Source: Cellvibrio japonicus Ueda107
GTDB lineage: Bacteria > Pseudomonadota > Gammaproteobacteria > Pseudomonadales > Cellvibrionaceae
Reading direction: 5' to 3'
DNA: 64,000 nt
NCBI RefSeq assembly: GCF_000019225.1
Contig: NC_010995.1
Coordinates: 2,054,501 to 2,118,500, forward strand
The translations under genes and the position numbers were made by a program. The notes beneath the pieces are model-generated. The model did no database searches, was not told the origin of the DNA, and saw only the letters and a program-made list of their open reading frames with translations. The stretch's first letter is position 1; each line of letters starts with the position of its first letter. This document shows, one piece after another, positions 28,025 through 37,369 of the stretch.

Positions 28025-28357
28025 TCTAACCGCCCGGATTATTTCGTACTGTATTACATACCATGTATATACATACTAAATCATTTGGTAGGCATGTACA
28101 AATAACGCTCATTGATAATATAAGATAATGGCCATTTATCTAATGTCAGGACGTTTTACATCGCGAAACTGGCTCGAAACGGTACAGTTTGGAGGGTTGT
28201 TGGAAGACAGGGGAAAAATGGCAATCGAAGGGCTGGGTGGTCCGAAAAGAGAATGTAAATACTGTGGAAGCCTGCTCACTGTCATCCATAGCGCTGGACG
28301 TTGGGGTTCCCGGTGGACTATCCTTAGACTTCCGTCGTTTCATTCCGGCTATTGTTC
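28025..28357. other. Divergent intergenic region between the kfrA-like and copper operons
   Basis: A 333-base non-coding stretch. Apart from the palindrome at 28063-28074 I see no convincing promoter box. An open frame at 28128-28391 has no RBS or recognisable protein and overlaps the next gene, so it is not called. The copper operon promoter should lie here, but no CusR- or CueR-type dyad could be found. Confidence 0.5.
28063..28074. promoter_or_regulatory. Candidate KfrA-like operator
   Basis: A perfect 12-bp palindrome ATGTATATACAT about 40 bases upstream of the kfrA-like start, flanked by a direct repeat ACATAC (28056-28061 and 28071-28076). KfrA proteins autorepress at such sites, and the AT-rich context fits a promoter. 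Confidence 0.45.
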
Positions 28358-28750
28358 ATGGTCATTCAACAACGTCGCCCTGTGTGGTTGATCGCACTGC
28401 TTATCTTGGTCTTCTTAGGCCAATCGTTGGCGGTTGTGGCTATGCCATGCCAGTTAATGGACGTTGCGCCCATGAGCCATGACATGGAATCCATGGATCA
28501 TTCGATGATGGGTATGCAGCACGATATGAGCCAGATGGATGCCCAGGATGACGTCATGGATATGAAAACCACCCACGATTGTTGTAAAACCATGGGGCAC
28601 TGCTCCTCCAATAGCTGTTCGGCACCGGCGTTGAGCTACAGCGTCGCGTTTGCAATCCAGTCTGACACCTCCGTGAATACCAACTCGTATCACGAGCACC
28701 TCCCCAGTTCGCCCGTTTCTTCCCTCTATCGTCCCCCCATTTTCCGCTGA
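28358..28750 (+). CDS. CopL-like Met/His/Cys-rich secreted copper leader protein
   Basis: A 130-residue protein. Residues ~10-31 form a signal peptide. It is followed by a Met/His/Asp-rich run (DHSMMGMQHDMSQMD) and a Cys cluster (DCCKTMGHCSSNSC), plausible copper ligands, and the C-terminus reads SSLYRPPIFR. It resembles the CopL-type regulatory or metal-binding proteins that precede copAB in xanthomonads and pseudomonads. I placed the start at ATG 28358, after an upstream TTG. It heads the copper operon. Confidence 0.65.
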   Translation: MVIQQRRPVWLIALLILVFLGQSLAVVAMPCQLMDVAPMSHDMESMDHSMMGMQHDMSQMDAQDDVMDMKTTHDCCKTMGHCSSNSCSAPALSYSVAFAIQSDTSVNTNSYHEHLPSSPVSSLYRPPIFR

Positions 28751-28863
28751 TACAGGACAGTTACGCCTGAAATTTGGCGTATCGATCTTCCAATTGTATT
28801 CGCGGGAGCGACATTAGCTCCCTCCGTTGATGTTTAACAACCTTATGTTGTTTTGGAGCTTTT

Positions 28864-29376
28864 ATGGTTTTCCAGCGTTTTATAGACGCTATCGGTAGCC
28901 TAGCGATTTCGTTTTTATTGATAAGCCATACCGCATACGCCTCATCCACCCCATCGCCAGTTGCGGCTGCCGATAAACCTATTCAGTTAGCGGTATACAA
29001 AAGCCCGACCTGCGGCTGTTGTGAAGAATGGATTTCCCACCTGCAATCCCATGGGCTGAAATCCACTATTCATCACCCGGATGATCTGAATGCGATCAAA
29101 AACCGCTACCGGATCAGCCCCCAATACCAGTCCTGCCATACCGCCGTCTCCCCAGATGGGTATGTATTTGAGGGGCATATTCCAGCTCCGGTCATTACCC
29201 GTTTTCTCGCCGAAAAGCCACGAGGAGCCATAGGGCTGGCCGTTCCCGGTATGCCGGTAGGAAGTCCTGGTATGGAAATGGGCGAACGCTTCACACCCTA
29301 CGATGTGCTCTTGCTAAAAAGCGACGGCAGCAGCGAGGTGTACATCCGCATCACCAGCTTGACGCAAACTTTCTAA
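28864..29376 (+). CDS. DUF411 periplasmic metal-binding protein
   Basis: A 170-residue protein with a signal peptide (~1-27, ending at AYA-SS). The mature DUF411 domain has YKSPTCGCCEEWISHL, a CxCC thiol cluster in a thioredoxin-like fold, and GHIPAPVITRFLAE plus GLAVPGMPVGSPGMEMG, the conserved end. DUF411 proteins are common in copper resistance loci and are thought to bind copper. Its stop is six bases before the copA frame, so the two are co-transcribed. Confidence 0.88.
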   Translation: MVFQRFIDAIGSLAISFLLISHTAYASSTPSPVAAADKPIQLAVYKSPTCGCCEEWISHLQSHGLKSTIHHPDDLNAIKNRYRISPQYQSCHTAVSPDGYVFEGHIPAPVITRFLAEKPRGAIGLAVPGMPVGSPGMEMGERFTPYDVLLLKSDGSSEVYIRITSLTQTF

Positions 29377-29382
29377 GGAGAA

Positions 29383-31458
29383 ATGGGTATGAAAATTCCC
29401 GATACCCGCACAGCGGGGATACACACAACAATGGAGTTGAGTAGCGCCATGGATCATTATCCGGCGAAACCAAACCCGTCATCACCAGACCAGTCCCGTC
29501 GTCGGTTTGTGCTTGGCGCGACCTCATTGGTAGCGCTGAGTGCGTTGCCGCTATCCAGCCAGGTATTTGCCAACACACCTCGGCAAACCAATGGACCGCA
29601 AACCTTGTCCGGAAACCAGTTTGATCTTTCGATTGGCTTCCAGAAGGTCAATTTCACTGGAAAACAACGAATCGCCACTACCGTTAACCAAAGCTTACCC
29701 GCGCCGATACTTCGCTGGAAAGAAGGAGAACGCGTGACCTTGCGAGTCACTAATACGCTCGATCACGACAGTTCCATCCACTGGCACGGCATCATTTTGC
29801 CCTCGGAAATGGATGGTGTGCCGGGTATGAGCTTCGACGGTATCAAACCGGGCGAGACCTTCGTGTACGAATTCGATGTGAATCAAAACGGGACTTATTG
29901 GTACCACAGCCATTCCGGATTTCAGGAGCAAACCGGGTTGATGGGCGCCATTGTTATTGACCCCAAAGATCCTGACCCGGTTGCCTACGACCGGGATATG
30001 GTTGTGCTGCTGTCTGACTGGACGGACACCGCGCCGGAAAAAGTGTATGGCACTTTGAAAAAGATGAGCCATTACTACAACTTCCGCGAGCGGACGGTCG
30101 GTGATCTGGTGCGTGACCTGAAAACCAAAGGCTTAGCAGCCACATGGAGTGAGCGTGCCATGTGGAACCAGATGCGCATGAGCGAAACCGATATTTCGGA
30201 TGTGACCGGTTATACCTACACCTACCTGATGAATGGCGTTACACCCGCTCAGGGATGGCTGGGGCTGTGTAAACCCGGTGAAAAGGTTCGCCTGCGGTTT
30301 ATTAACGGTGCAGCGATGGGTATTTTCGACGTGCGCATCCCGGGATTGAAAATGACTGTCGTGGCGGCCGATGGTCAGAACATCCAGCCAGTGATAGTGG
30401 ACGAATTCCGCATCGCGGTTGCGGAAACCTACGACGTCATAGTGGAGCTGGCCGAAAACACGGCGTACACCATTTTTGCCCAGAGTAATGATCGCACAGG
30501 TTATGCACGTGGCACGCTGACGACCGATATTGCTTTGCATGCCGAGATACCGGCGATGGATCCGGCTCCCACGTTGGGTCACCGCGAAATGGGGATGGAT
30601 ATGTCCGGCATGGATCACAGTGGTCACGATATGGGCGGTATGGATCATAGCAGTCATGATATGTCGGCGATGAAAGCTATGGATCTCGGCAAGCAGGGTG
30701 AAAAAACGATGGACCACAGTGGTCATGACATGTCAGGCGCGATGCCGGGTATGAACCACAGCCAACATTCGAAGCCCGCAATGGAAGGCATGGATCATTC
30801 CGGCCATAACATGGGCGCGATGGACCATAGCGGGCACGATATGTCAGCCATGAAAATGGATCATAGTCAGCACACTGGTAAATCGCGGTTGGCCAAAGCG
30901 GGTTTTGGCAGCAATTTCGATCCCCTTGCCAAAATCAAACATCCCGATACGGAATTCGGCCCTCATGTAGATAGCCACTCCGAAGCCCCCCAAAGCGGAT
31001 TGGCCGATCCAGGAATTGGTTTGCGCGACCATATGAAACTGTATGGCCGACGCGTGTTGACCTACGCCGACATCCGCGGACTGCACCCCACTTATGACAA
31101 GCGCGAACCCTCACGGGAAATTGAGCTGCACCTGACCGGCAATATGCGTCGTTACATGTGGTCGATTAACGGTCTCAATTTTGCCGATGCCGAGCCACTG
31201 GAATTGGCGTTTGGTGAGCGTGTCCGAATTATCCTGGTCAACGACACCATGATGACCCATCCCATCCATTTGCATGGGTTATGGAGCGAGTTGGAAACGG
31301 GTGATCCTGAGTACATCCCTCGCAAGCACACCATCATTGTCCAGCCTGGTTCACGCATAAGTTACCTCGTGACTGCAGATGCCAAAGGGCGCTGGGCTTA
31401 TCACTGCCATTTGCTCTACCACATGCCCGGCATGATGCGTGAAGTCAGGGTCATTTAG
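29383..31458 (+). CDS. copA: Multicopper oxidase CopA/PcoA
   Basis: A 691-residue periplasmic oxidase that converts Cu(I) to the less toxic Cu(II). A twin-arginine signal (SRRRFVLGATSLVALSALPL) exports it folded. Three cupredoxin domains bear HWHG (type 2/3), WYHSHSGFQ, HPIHLHG and the C-terminal HCHLLYHMPGMM with the type 1 Cys. Between domains two and three (~400-490) lies a long Met/His-rich segment with at least six MDHSGHDM-like repeats that likely loads copper. The start may lie further in; ATG 29449 is possible. It precedes copB. Confidence 0.95.
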   Translation: MGMKIPDTRTAGIHTTMELSSAMDHYPAKPNPSSPDQSRRRFVLGATSLVALSALPLSSQVFANTPRQTNGPQTLSGNQFDLSIGFQKVNFTGKQRIATTVNQSLPAPILRWKEGERVTLRVTNTLDHDSSIHWHGIILPSEMDGVPGMSFDGIKPGETFVYEFDVNQNGTYWYHSHSGFQEQTGLMGAIVIDPKDPDPVAYDRDMVVLLSDWTDTAPEKVYGTLKKMSHYYNFRERTVGDLVRDLKTKGLAATWSERAMWNQMRMSETDISDVTGYTYTYLMNGVTPAQGWLGLCKPGEKVRLRFINGAAMGIFDVRIPGLKMTVVAADGQNIQPVIVDEFRIAVAETYDVIVELAENTAYTIFAQSNDRTGYARGTLTTDIALHAEIPAMDPAPTLGHREMGMDMSGMDHSGHDMGGMDHSSHDMSAMKAMDLGKQGEKTMDHSGHDMSGAMPGMNHSQHSKPAMEGMDHSGHNMGAMDHSGHDMSAMKMDHSQHTGKSRLAKAGFGSNFDPLAKIKHPDTEFGPHVDSHSEAPQSGLADPGIGLRDHMKLYGRRVLTYADIRGLHPTYDKREPSREIELHLTGNMRRYMWSINGLNFADAEPLELAFGERVRIILVNDTMMTHPIHLHGLWSELETGDPEYIPRKHTIIVQPGSRISYLVTADAKGRWAYHCHLLYHMPGMMREVRVI

Positions 31459-31468
31459 GAGAATACCA

Positions 31469-32182
31469 ATGAAAAGCCTACCAAAAAAACTGACCTTGAC
31501 TCTATGGGCAACCACATTCTTCAGTTGGCCCGTCATCGCTCATGAGGGGCATGACCCTTTACTGGCACGCGTCATGATTGACCAATTCGAATGGCGCGAT
31601 ATGGATGAAGCAGATCCTTACGTTTTGGAAGCCCAGGCATGGATCGGTAAAGATCTGCACAAACTCTGGATTAAAACCGATGTGGAACGTGTGAATGGTG
31701 AAACTGAGGAAGCTGAAATACAAGCGCTATACAGCCATGCCATTGCCCCTTTTTGGGACGTACAAGTCGGTGTGCGCAAAGACTTGAAGCCCACACCTGA
31801 TCGCGAATGGGGTGTCATTGGTATCCAGGGACTAGCGCCGTATTTCTTTGAAATTGATGCGGCATTGTTTGTCGGGGATTCCGGGGATACGGCCGCGCGT
31901 CTGTCGGCAGAATATGAATGGATGTTTACCCAAAAAGTAGTTTTATCCCCGGAAATCTCGGTGAACTTTTATGGCCAGAACGATATGCACCGGCTGACGG
32001 GTTCAGGTCTCTCGGATGCCCAGGCAGGCTTACGGTTGCGTTACGAAATTCGTCGTGAATTTGCACCCTATATTGGTGTGAACTGGACGAGAAGCTTCGG
32101 CAATACCGCCGATTTTGTAAGAGACCATGGCGAATCAACCAGTGATACCCAATGGGTAGCTGGCGTTCGCGCCTGGTTTTAA
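31469..32182 (+). CDS. copB: Outer-membrane copper resistance protein CopB/PcoB
   Basis: A 237-residue protein with a signal peptide (~1-22, cut before HEGHD). The mature part is beta-rich (FEIDAALFVGDSGDTAARLSAEYEW, then LRLRYEIRREFAPYIGVNW) and ends in an aromatic residue, as expected of an outer-membrane barrel. Homologues lie beside CopA in PcoAB/CopAB systems and are thought to bind or pass copper at the outer membrane. GGAG lies before ATG 31469; an earlier frame start overlaps copA and lacks an RBS. Confidence 0.9.
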   Translation: MKSLPKKLTLTLWATTFFSWPVIAHEGHDPLLARVMIDQFEWRDMDEADPYVLEAQAWIGKDLHKLWIKTDVERVNGETEEAEIQALYSHAIAPFWDVQVGVRKDLKPTPDREWGVIGIQGLAPYFFEIDAALFVGDSGDTAARLSAEYEWMFTQKVVLSPEISVNFYGQNDMHRLTGSGLSDAQAGLRLRYEIRREFAPYIGVNWTRSFGNTADFVRDHGESTSDTQWVAGVRAWF

Positions 32183-32218
32183 ATAGCTGTTTATCCAACG
32201 TTAACTAACGAGGACTTA

Positions 32219-32524
32219 ATGATGAAAAAAATACTGATGAATGCTGCTCTGATCTTGTCCAGCACACTACTGATCGCTCCAGCGTTTGCGCATGATCCGG
32301 CAGAACACGCCAAAACGGCGGAAGCACCCGATTGTGAAGCCATGAAAAAAATGGATCATTCCAAGATGGATATGAACGATCCGGTCATGCAAGCGCTGAT
32401 GAAAAAATGCAGCGCTGCACACAGCGAGCATGGCGATCAACACCAGGGAATGGACCATGGTAAGACAACTACCACCAGTAAAGCGGCATCCAGTACAAAC
32501 CACGAAGGTCATGGCGGCCATTAA
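32219..32524 (+). CDS. Small periplasmic Met/His-rich copper-binding protein
   Basis: A 101-residue protein with a signal peptide (~1-24, ILSSTLLIAPAFA). The mature part is rich in His, Met and Lys: KKMDHSKMDMNDPVM, then HSEHGDQHQGMDHG and a C-terminal HEGHGGH. No domain is recognised, and a copper-sponge or chaperone role is inferred from composition and operon position. A second in-frame Met follows the first directly (32222). Confidence 0.7.
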   Translation: MMKKILMNAALILSSTLLIAPAFAHDPAEHAKTAEAPDCEAMKKMDHSKMDMNDPVMQALMKKCSAAHSEHGDQHQGMDHGKTTTTSKAASSTNHEGHGGH

Positions 32525-32581
32525 CAAATTGATGGGAGTGCGACGGTCGTCGCCCTCCCATCTCTATGAGGAGAAGACTGT

Positions 32582-33136
32582 ATGACGTTGATCAAAGTGA
32601 TACTGCTAACAGCCATTATTATGCTGCTCGCAGGGCTGGGTTTTATTTATTCCGGCGTTTACCCGATGGGTGCCGATGTCCCGCATAACCGGCTGACTTA
32701 TAGGGCATTGGAAACCTTGCGGGAACAATCGATTGCACGTGCTGCCGCCGATATTCAGGTACCGGATCTTTCGGATGCTGAATTGCTGTTGGCGGGTGGA
32801 CCTGACTATAACGACATGTGCGCCCAATGCCATTTGAAACCGGGCGTGAAGCGCAGTGATATGAGTATCGGGCTTTATCCCAGTCCGCCTAATTTGTCCC
32901 TGGCTCTCGATGCTCATGAGCACACCCATGATGCCGGCGACGCCGCCAGCGCGCAGCGCCAATTCTGGATCATCAAACACGGGATCAAGGCCAGTGGTAT
33001 GCCCGCCTGGGGTCCAACCCATGATGATCAGCGTATCTGGGCAATGGTGGCGTTTATCCAGAAATTGCCGACCTTGACTCCAGAGCAATACCAGATCCTG
33101 ACCGCACGCGAGCCAGCTGAAACCAGCCACCACTAA
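32582..33136 (+). CDS. Membrane-anchored cytochrome c
   Basis: A 184-residue protein. Residues ~5-26 form an uncleaved or cleavable hydrophobic N-terminal segment. The heme-binding motif is MCAQCHL, near residue 80, and the later SGMPAWGP supplies the distal Met ligand. This is a class I cytochrome c fold. It may serve as electron acceptor or donor for the CopA oxidase or for respiration; its place within the copper operon is the only functional hint. It is 57 bases after the Met/His-rich gene. Confidence 0.85.
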   Translation: MTLIKVILLTAIIMLLAGLGFIYSGVYPMGADVPHNRLTYRALETLREQSIARAAADIQVPDLSDAELLLAGGPDYNDMCAQCHLKPGVKRSDMSIGLYPSPPNLSLALDAHEHTHDAGDAASAQRQFWIIKHGIKASGMPAWGPTHDDQRIWAMVAFIQKLPTLTPEQYQILTAREPAETSHH

Positions 33137-33233
33137 GCGCCCGATAAATAGGGATCGGTTTGATACATCTCAAACAAGCACTATCAGTGACCCCTATGAT
33201 TACTGAATAACTCAACTGCCAAGAGGTTTACTG

Positions 33234-35594
33234 ATGGAACACACACACGCACATTCTCACCATGAACAAAAGGCGAACCTTACATTGAAAGATCCGGTTT
33301 GCGGTATGGCGGTCACCCCTGCATCGCCCCATCACATTGAGCATCAGGCAAAAACCTATCATTTCTGTAGCGCGAGCTGTCAGGCAAAGTTCAAAGCTGA
33401 TCCCGGCAAGTATCTGAGGACACCAAGTAACGGCAATGTTGGCGATACAGCACCGGCAATATCTGGGTCCGGAGCCGTTTATACCTGCCCAATGCACCCC
33501 GAGATTCGTCAAGATCATCCCGGCAGTTGCCCAAAGTGTGGAATGGCTCTGGAGCCACTAATTCCCGAATTAGAAGAGGAGGAAAATCCTGAGTTGCGGG
33601 ATTTCCAACACCGGTTTTGGTGGACATTGCCACTAACCATTATCGTTACTGTTCTGGCGATGTTTGGTCATCAGCTTCATTTGTTTGATGTACTTACCCA
33701 AACCTGGATCGAATTGATCCTGACGTTACCGATTGTATTATGGGCTGGAGCTCCTTTTTTCGTACGCGGCTGGCAGTCGATTATCAATCGCAACCCCAAT
33801 ATGTGGACGCTAATTAGCTTGGGGACAGGTGCGGCGTTTGTTTACAGCCTGGTGGCCACGTTGGCTCCCAGTGTATTTCCGGATTCCTTTGTATCCATGG
33901 GACGAGTTTCTGTCTATTTCGAGGCGGCGGCCGTCATCATTTCGCTGACCCTTTTAGGGCAATTACTGGAATTAAAGGCGCGCTCGCAAACCTCGGCGGC
34001 GATCAAATCCTTACTCGGTTTAGCTCCAAAAACAGCGCGACGCATTCGCGATGATGGGAGTGAAGAGGATGTGCCACTGACGCATGTCCATGTCGGCGAT
34101 AAGTTGCGTGTTCGCCCCGGCGAAAAAGTGCCGGTAGATGGTGTCGTTGTGGAAGGTAGCAGCGCAGTGGATGAATCCATGCTGACCGGTGAACCGCTGC
34201 CAGTGATGAAACGCGCGGGTGATAAGGTGATCGGTGCAACACTCAATACTAATGGAGCACTCACCATTCAATCTGAGCGCGTTGGATCGTCTACCGTCTT
34301 GGCGCAGATTGTTCAGATGGTAGCGCAAGCGCAGCGGTCCAAAGCACCAATGCAACGTATGGCGGATTCTGTTGCCGGTTATTTTGTCGTTGCGGTGGTC
34401 GCGGTTGCCGTGCTGACCTTTTTTGCCTGGGGGCTGTTCGGCCCGGAACCGCGTTGGATATTTGGATTAATTAACGCGGTGGCGGTACTGATTATCGCCT
34501 GTCCTTGCGCGCTAGGACTGGCTACGCCCATGTCGATTATGGTCGCTACCGGACGTGGTGCGACACAGGGTGTGCTCTTTCGGGATGCCGCTGCCATCGA
34601 GAACTTCCGCAGGATAGATACCCTCATTATCGACAAAACAGGAACTCTTACCGAGGGCCGGCCAGCGTTCGACCGCGTGGTGCCTGCCGATAAATTTAGT
34701 GATGAAGATGTGTTGCGCCTCTCCGCAAGCCTTGATCAAGGCAGTGAGCATCCGCTGGCCGATGCCATTGTCCAGGCAGCACGTGAGCGCAATCTCACAC
34801 TGGAAAAAGTTGAACAATTTGAGTCGGGTTCCGGCATCGGAGTCTATGGGAGAGTTTCGGGACGCAGGCTGGCCTTGGGGAACACGGTGCTGATGGAGCA
34901 ACAGGGTGTTGTTGTCGCGCCGTTGATGTCCACCGCCGAAGCCCTGCGCGGTGAAGGTGCCAGTGTTATGTATCTGGCAGTGGATGGCCAACTCGCGGGT
35001 TTACTGGCGGTATCTGACCCCGTTAAACCCAGCACCCCGGAAGCCTTGGCAACGCTAAAAGCGGCTGGTTTGCGCATCATCATGGCAACAGGAGATGGGC
35101 TCACAACGGCCAAGGCTGTAGCTGCACGCTTGGGTATCGATGAGGTCTATGGTGAGGTGAAACCGGAGGACAAATTGCGTTTGGTGGAGCGCTTGCAAAC
35201 CGAGGGCAAGATGGTTGCCATGGCAGGAGACGGGATCAACGATGCACCCGCCCTAGCCAAAGCCGATGTGGGAATTGCCATGGGAACAGGTACCGACGTC
35301 GCCATGAATAGCGCACAAGTGACCTTGGTTAAAGGTGATTTACGCGGGATTGCGGTCGCGCGTTTCTTATCGGAAGCCACCGTAACCAATATGAAGCAGA
35401 ATCTGATGTTTGCATTCTTGTACAACGGACTGGGAATTCCCGTTGCTGCAGGGGTTTTGTATCCCTGGACTGGCTGGTTATTGTCACCCATGATTGCAGC
35501 ACTCGCGATGAGCCTCAGTTCCGTCTCGGTGATTGGCAATGCGTTGAGGTTAAAACGGCAAAAATCTCCATCAATGATCAACAGACCGGGGTGA
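33234..35594 (+). CDS. Copper P1B-type ATPase with YHS and heavy-metal-binding N-terminus
   Basis: A 786-residue ATP-driven exporter of Cu(I)/Ag(I). The His-rich start (HTHAHSHH) is followed by a YHS domain (DPVCGMAVTP; FCSASCQAKF) and a heavy-metal-binding domain (YTCPMHPEI; CPKCGMALEP). After eight expected membrane helices come the transmembrane site ACPCALGLATP, the actuator DESMLTGE, the phosphorylation motif DKTGTLTEG and MAGDGINDAPAL. The domain plan matches SilP/CopF-like exporters rather than those with HMA domains. It is a different paralogue from the ATPase at 43543. Confidence 0.93.
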   Translation: MEHTHAHSHHEQKANLTLKDPVCGMAVTPASPHHIEHQAKTYHFCSASCQAKFKADPGKYLRTPSNGNVGDTAPAISGSGAVYTCPMHPEIRQDHPGSCPKCGMALEPLIPELEEEENPELRDFQHRFWWTLPLTIIVTVLAMFGHQLHLFDVLTQTWIELILTLPIVLWAGAPFFVRGWQSIINRNPNMWTLISLGTGAAFVYSLVATLAPSVFPDSFVSMGRVSVYFEAAAVIISLTLLGQLLELKARSQTSAAIKSLLGLAPKTARRIRDDGSEEDVPLTHVHVGDKLRVRPGEKVPVDGVVVEGSSAVDESMLTGEPLPVMKRAGDKVIGATLNTNGALTIQSERVGSSTVLAQIVQMVAQAQRSKAPMQRMADSVAGYFVVAVVAVAVLTFFAWGLFGPEPRWIFGLINAVAVLIIACPCALGLATPMSIMVATGRGATQGVLFRDAAAIENFRRIDTLIIDKTGTLTEGRPAFDRVVPADKFSDEDVLRLSASLDQGSEHPLADAIVQAARERNLTLEKVEQFESGSGIGVYGRVSGRRLALGNTVLMEQQGVVVAPLMSTAEALRGEGASVMYLAVDGQLAGLLAVSDPVKPSTPEALATLKAAGLRIIMATGDGLTTAKAVAARLGIDEVYGEVKPEDKLRLVERLQTEGKMVAMAGDGINDAPALAKADVGIAMGTGTDVAMNSAQVTLVKGDLRGIAVARFLSEATVTNMKQNLMFAFLYNGLGIPVAAGVLYPWTGWLLSPMIAALAMSLSSVSVIGNALRLKRQKSPSMINRPG

Positions 35595-35671
35595 ATGGAT
35601 GTTGAAAGCTTGCAAACCCTCAATCCTGGTGGGATATTTTTCTAACGCGTGCATTGAGCTATACTGACACC

Positions 35672-36028
35672 ATGCGCCGCTATTCGTTGTTATTTATCTT
35701 ACTCCTGAGCTTTGTGATGCCCCTGCAAGTCGCGGCAGACATTCTGTTGTCTGTGTCGCTCTGCCCTGAAGAAATGACAATGGTGATGGATGAGTCCGGT
35801 GATAGTGAAACTATGCCTTGCTGCCCTGATGCGGATGAAGCTGACGCTATAAATTCCTGTGAAACCGCTAAATCCTGTCATCTCTGTAAAACACCCGTGC
35901 AGGTATATCTCTATACACCCGCGTCGTTTTTCTCTCTTTCAAGCATGTCGGCACGCTCAAAAACTCGCCCATTGAATCTTGCTGTCTTCAATCCCGCCAG
36001 TATCTGGCGACCTCCGAACGCCTCCTGA
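35672..36028 (+). CDS. Small secreted Cys-rich protein upstream of cusBA
   Basis: A 118-residue protein. ATG 35672 begins a signal peptide (YSLLFILLLSFVMPLQVAA). The mature part has acidic and Cys motifs (LCPEEM; PCCPD; SCETAKSCHLC), plausible metal ligands, and ends SIWRPPNAS. I do not recognise a named family. Because its tail is like those of two other leader proteins in this region, it may have a regulatory or chaperone role for the RND pump that follows. The frame is open to 35654. Confidence 0.55.
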   Translation: MRRYSLLFILLLSFVMPLQVAADILLSVSLCPEEMTMVMDESGDSETMPCCPDADEADAINSCETAKSCHLCKTPVQVYLYTPASFFSLSSMSARSKTRPLNLAVFNPASIWRPPNAS

Positions 36029-36115
36029 GTTAATACGATTTCACCTCGCTTGAACCGGTAAAGATGCCGGGTGTTTAGGCGGGACGTTTTTTATCGTCTC
36101 TCAGGAATCATATGA

Positions 36116-37369
36116 ATGAACAATAATCTCTCTGTACGCCTACTTGCAGCCGTTGGGCTAAGCACGTTGGTACTTGGCATTGCGATAGGTATTGGTTGGC
36201 AGCACCTGCATAAATCTCTCCCTATACCGTCACCTCAAAAGGATGCTGCTGATAAGGCCAAACAGGAACCCAAGGTGCTCTATTGGTATGACCCCATGGT
36301 GCCTGACCGGCATTTTGACAAACCGGGGCCATCACCTTTTATGGATATGGATCTGGTACCCAAATATGCGGCGCCATCAACCCAGGAATCGGGGCTAACC
36401 ATTGATGCAGCCCTGGTGCGAAACCTCGGTATGCGCAAAGCCAGGGTGCAGCGCCTACCAATACATAGCGAGCTGGAAGTCGCTGGGCAATTGCAATTTA
36501 ACCAGCGCAACCAGGCGATAGTGCAATTGCGCGCGGCGGGGTTTGTGGAAAAAGCCTGGCCGCTAGCGGTGGGTGACAAGGTCAGTGCCGGTCAGCCGCT
36601 TGCCGAATTCCAGATACCCGAATGGCTGGACGCCCAAAATGAGCTGCTCTCCCAACCGATTGACCAGAATCCTCATTTGTTAGCGACATTGCGTGCACGC
36701 CTGCAATTACTCGGGATGCCCAATGCCTTGATTGCCAGAGTGGAAAAAACCCGCCAACCAGAGACCCGTGTAACCATCACGTCACCCATCTCGGGTGTGG
36801 TGGATATGCTGGATGTTAAAGTCGGTATGGCGCTGACCGGTGGTGCTACTCTGGCAAAAATTAACAATCTGGACAGCCTGTGGCTGGATGCTGCCATTCC
36901 TGAAGCACGAGCAACCGGCTTGCGCGCAGGTGACAAGGCAATTTTCAATTCCGCTAATCCCGGTGACCCTGTACTGATCGGCACGCTGGAATACCTGTTG
37001 CCATCTATCAATGTCGGCTCCCGCACCTTGACTGCCCGTATCCTGTTGGATAATCCCGAAGGACGCCTGAAACCCGGCACCAGTGGACGTGTAATCTTGC
37101 AATCATCCACTGGAGAAACCGGATTGTTTGTACCCACTGAGTCGGTAATCCGCACGGGAAAACGGGTGTTGGTGATGCTGGCTGAGGCTGGTGGCAAATT
37201 TCGCCCAGTGGAAATTATTACTGGCCATGAGGTGGGTAACCAAACACTCATCAGCGAGGGTTTAGAGGAGGATCAGGAGGTGGTGGCCAGCGGCCAGTTC
37301 CTGTTGGACTCTGAAGCCTCCTTTTTGGGAATTGCACCAAAAACAGCGGGAGGACACGACAATGATTAG
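36116..37369 (+). CDS. cusB: CusB RND periplasmic adaptor
   Basis: A 417-residue membrane-fusion protein of the Cu/Ag efflux system. The N-terminal membrane anchor (~8-27) is followed by the CusB-specific metal segment WYDPMVPDRHFDKPG and SPFMDMDLVPKYA, rich in Met. It also has a lipoyl half-motif and beta-barrel region (ITSPISGVVDMLDVKVGMAL; GRVILQSSTGE). The adaptor links CusA to an outer-membrane channel and delivers periplasmic Cu(I). It overlaps cusA by eight bases. No cusC gene lies beside it. Confidence 0.93.
   Translation: MNNNLSVRLLAAVGLSTLVLGIAIGIGWQHLHKSLPIPSPQKDAADKAKQEPKVLYWYDPMVPDRHFDKPGPSPFMDMDLVPKYAAPSTQESGLTIDAALVRNLGMRKARVQRLPIHSELEVAGQLQFNQRNQAIVQLRAAGFVEKAWPLAVGDKVSAGQPLAEFQIPEWLDAQNELLSQPIDQNPHLLATLRARLQLLGMPNALIARVEKTRQPETRVTITSPISGVVDMLDVKVGMALTGGATLAKINNLDSLWLDAAIPEARATGLRAGDKAIFNSANPGDPVLIGTLEYLLPSINVGSRTLTARILLDNPEGRLKPGTSGRVILQSSTGETGLFVPTESVIRTGKRVLVMLAEAGGKFRPVEIITGHEVGNQTLISEGLEEDQEVVASGQFLLDSEASFLGIAPKTAGGHDND

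Noticed and set aside
28128..28391. An open frame of 87 codons upstream of the CopL-like gene
   Set aside because: No RBS, no recognisable protein pattern, and it overlaps the start of a real gene; treated as chance.
31439..31468. Earlier start for copB overlapping the end of copA
   Set aside because: ATG 31469 has a proper GGAG site and begins a clean signal peptide; the earlier start adds ten unsupported residues.
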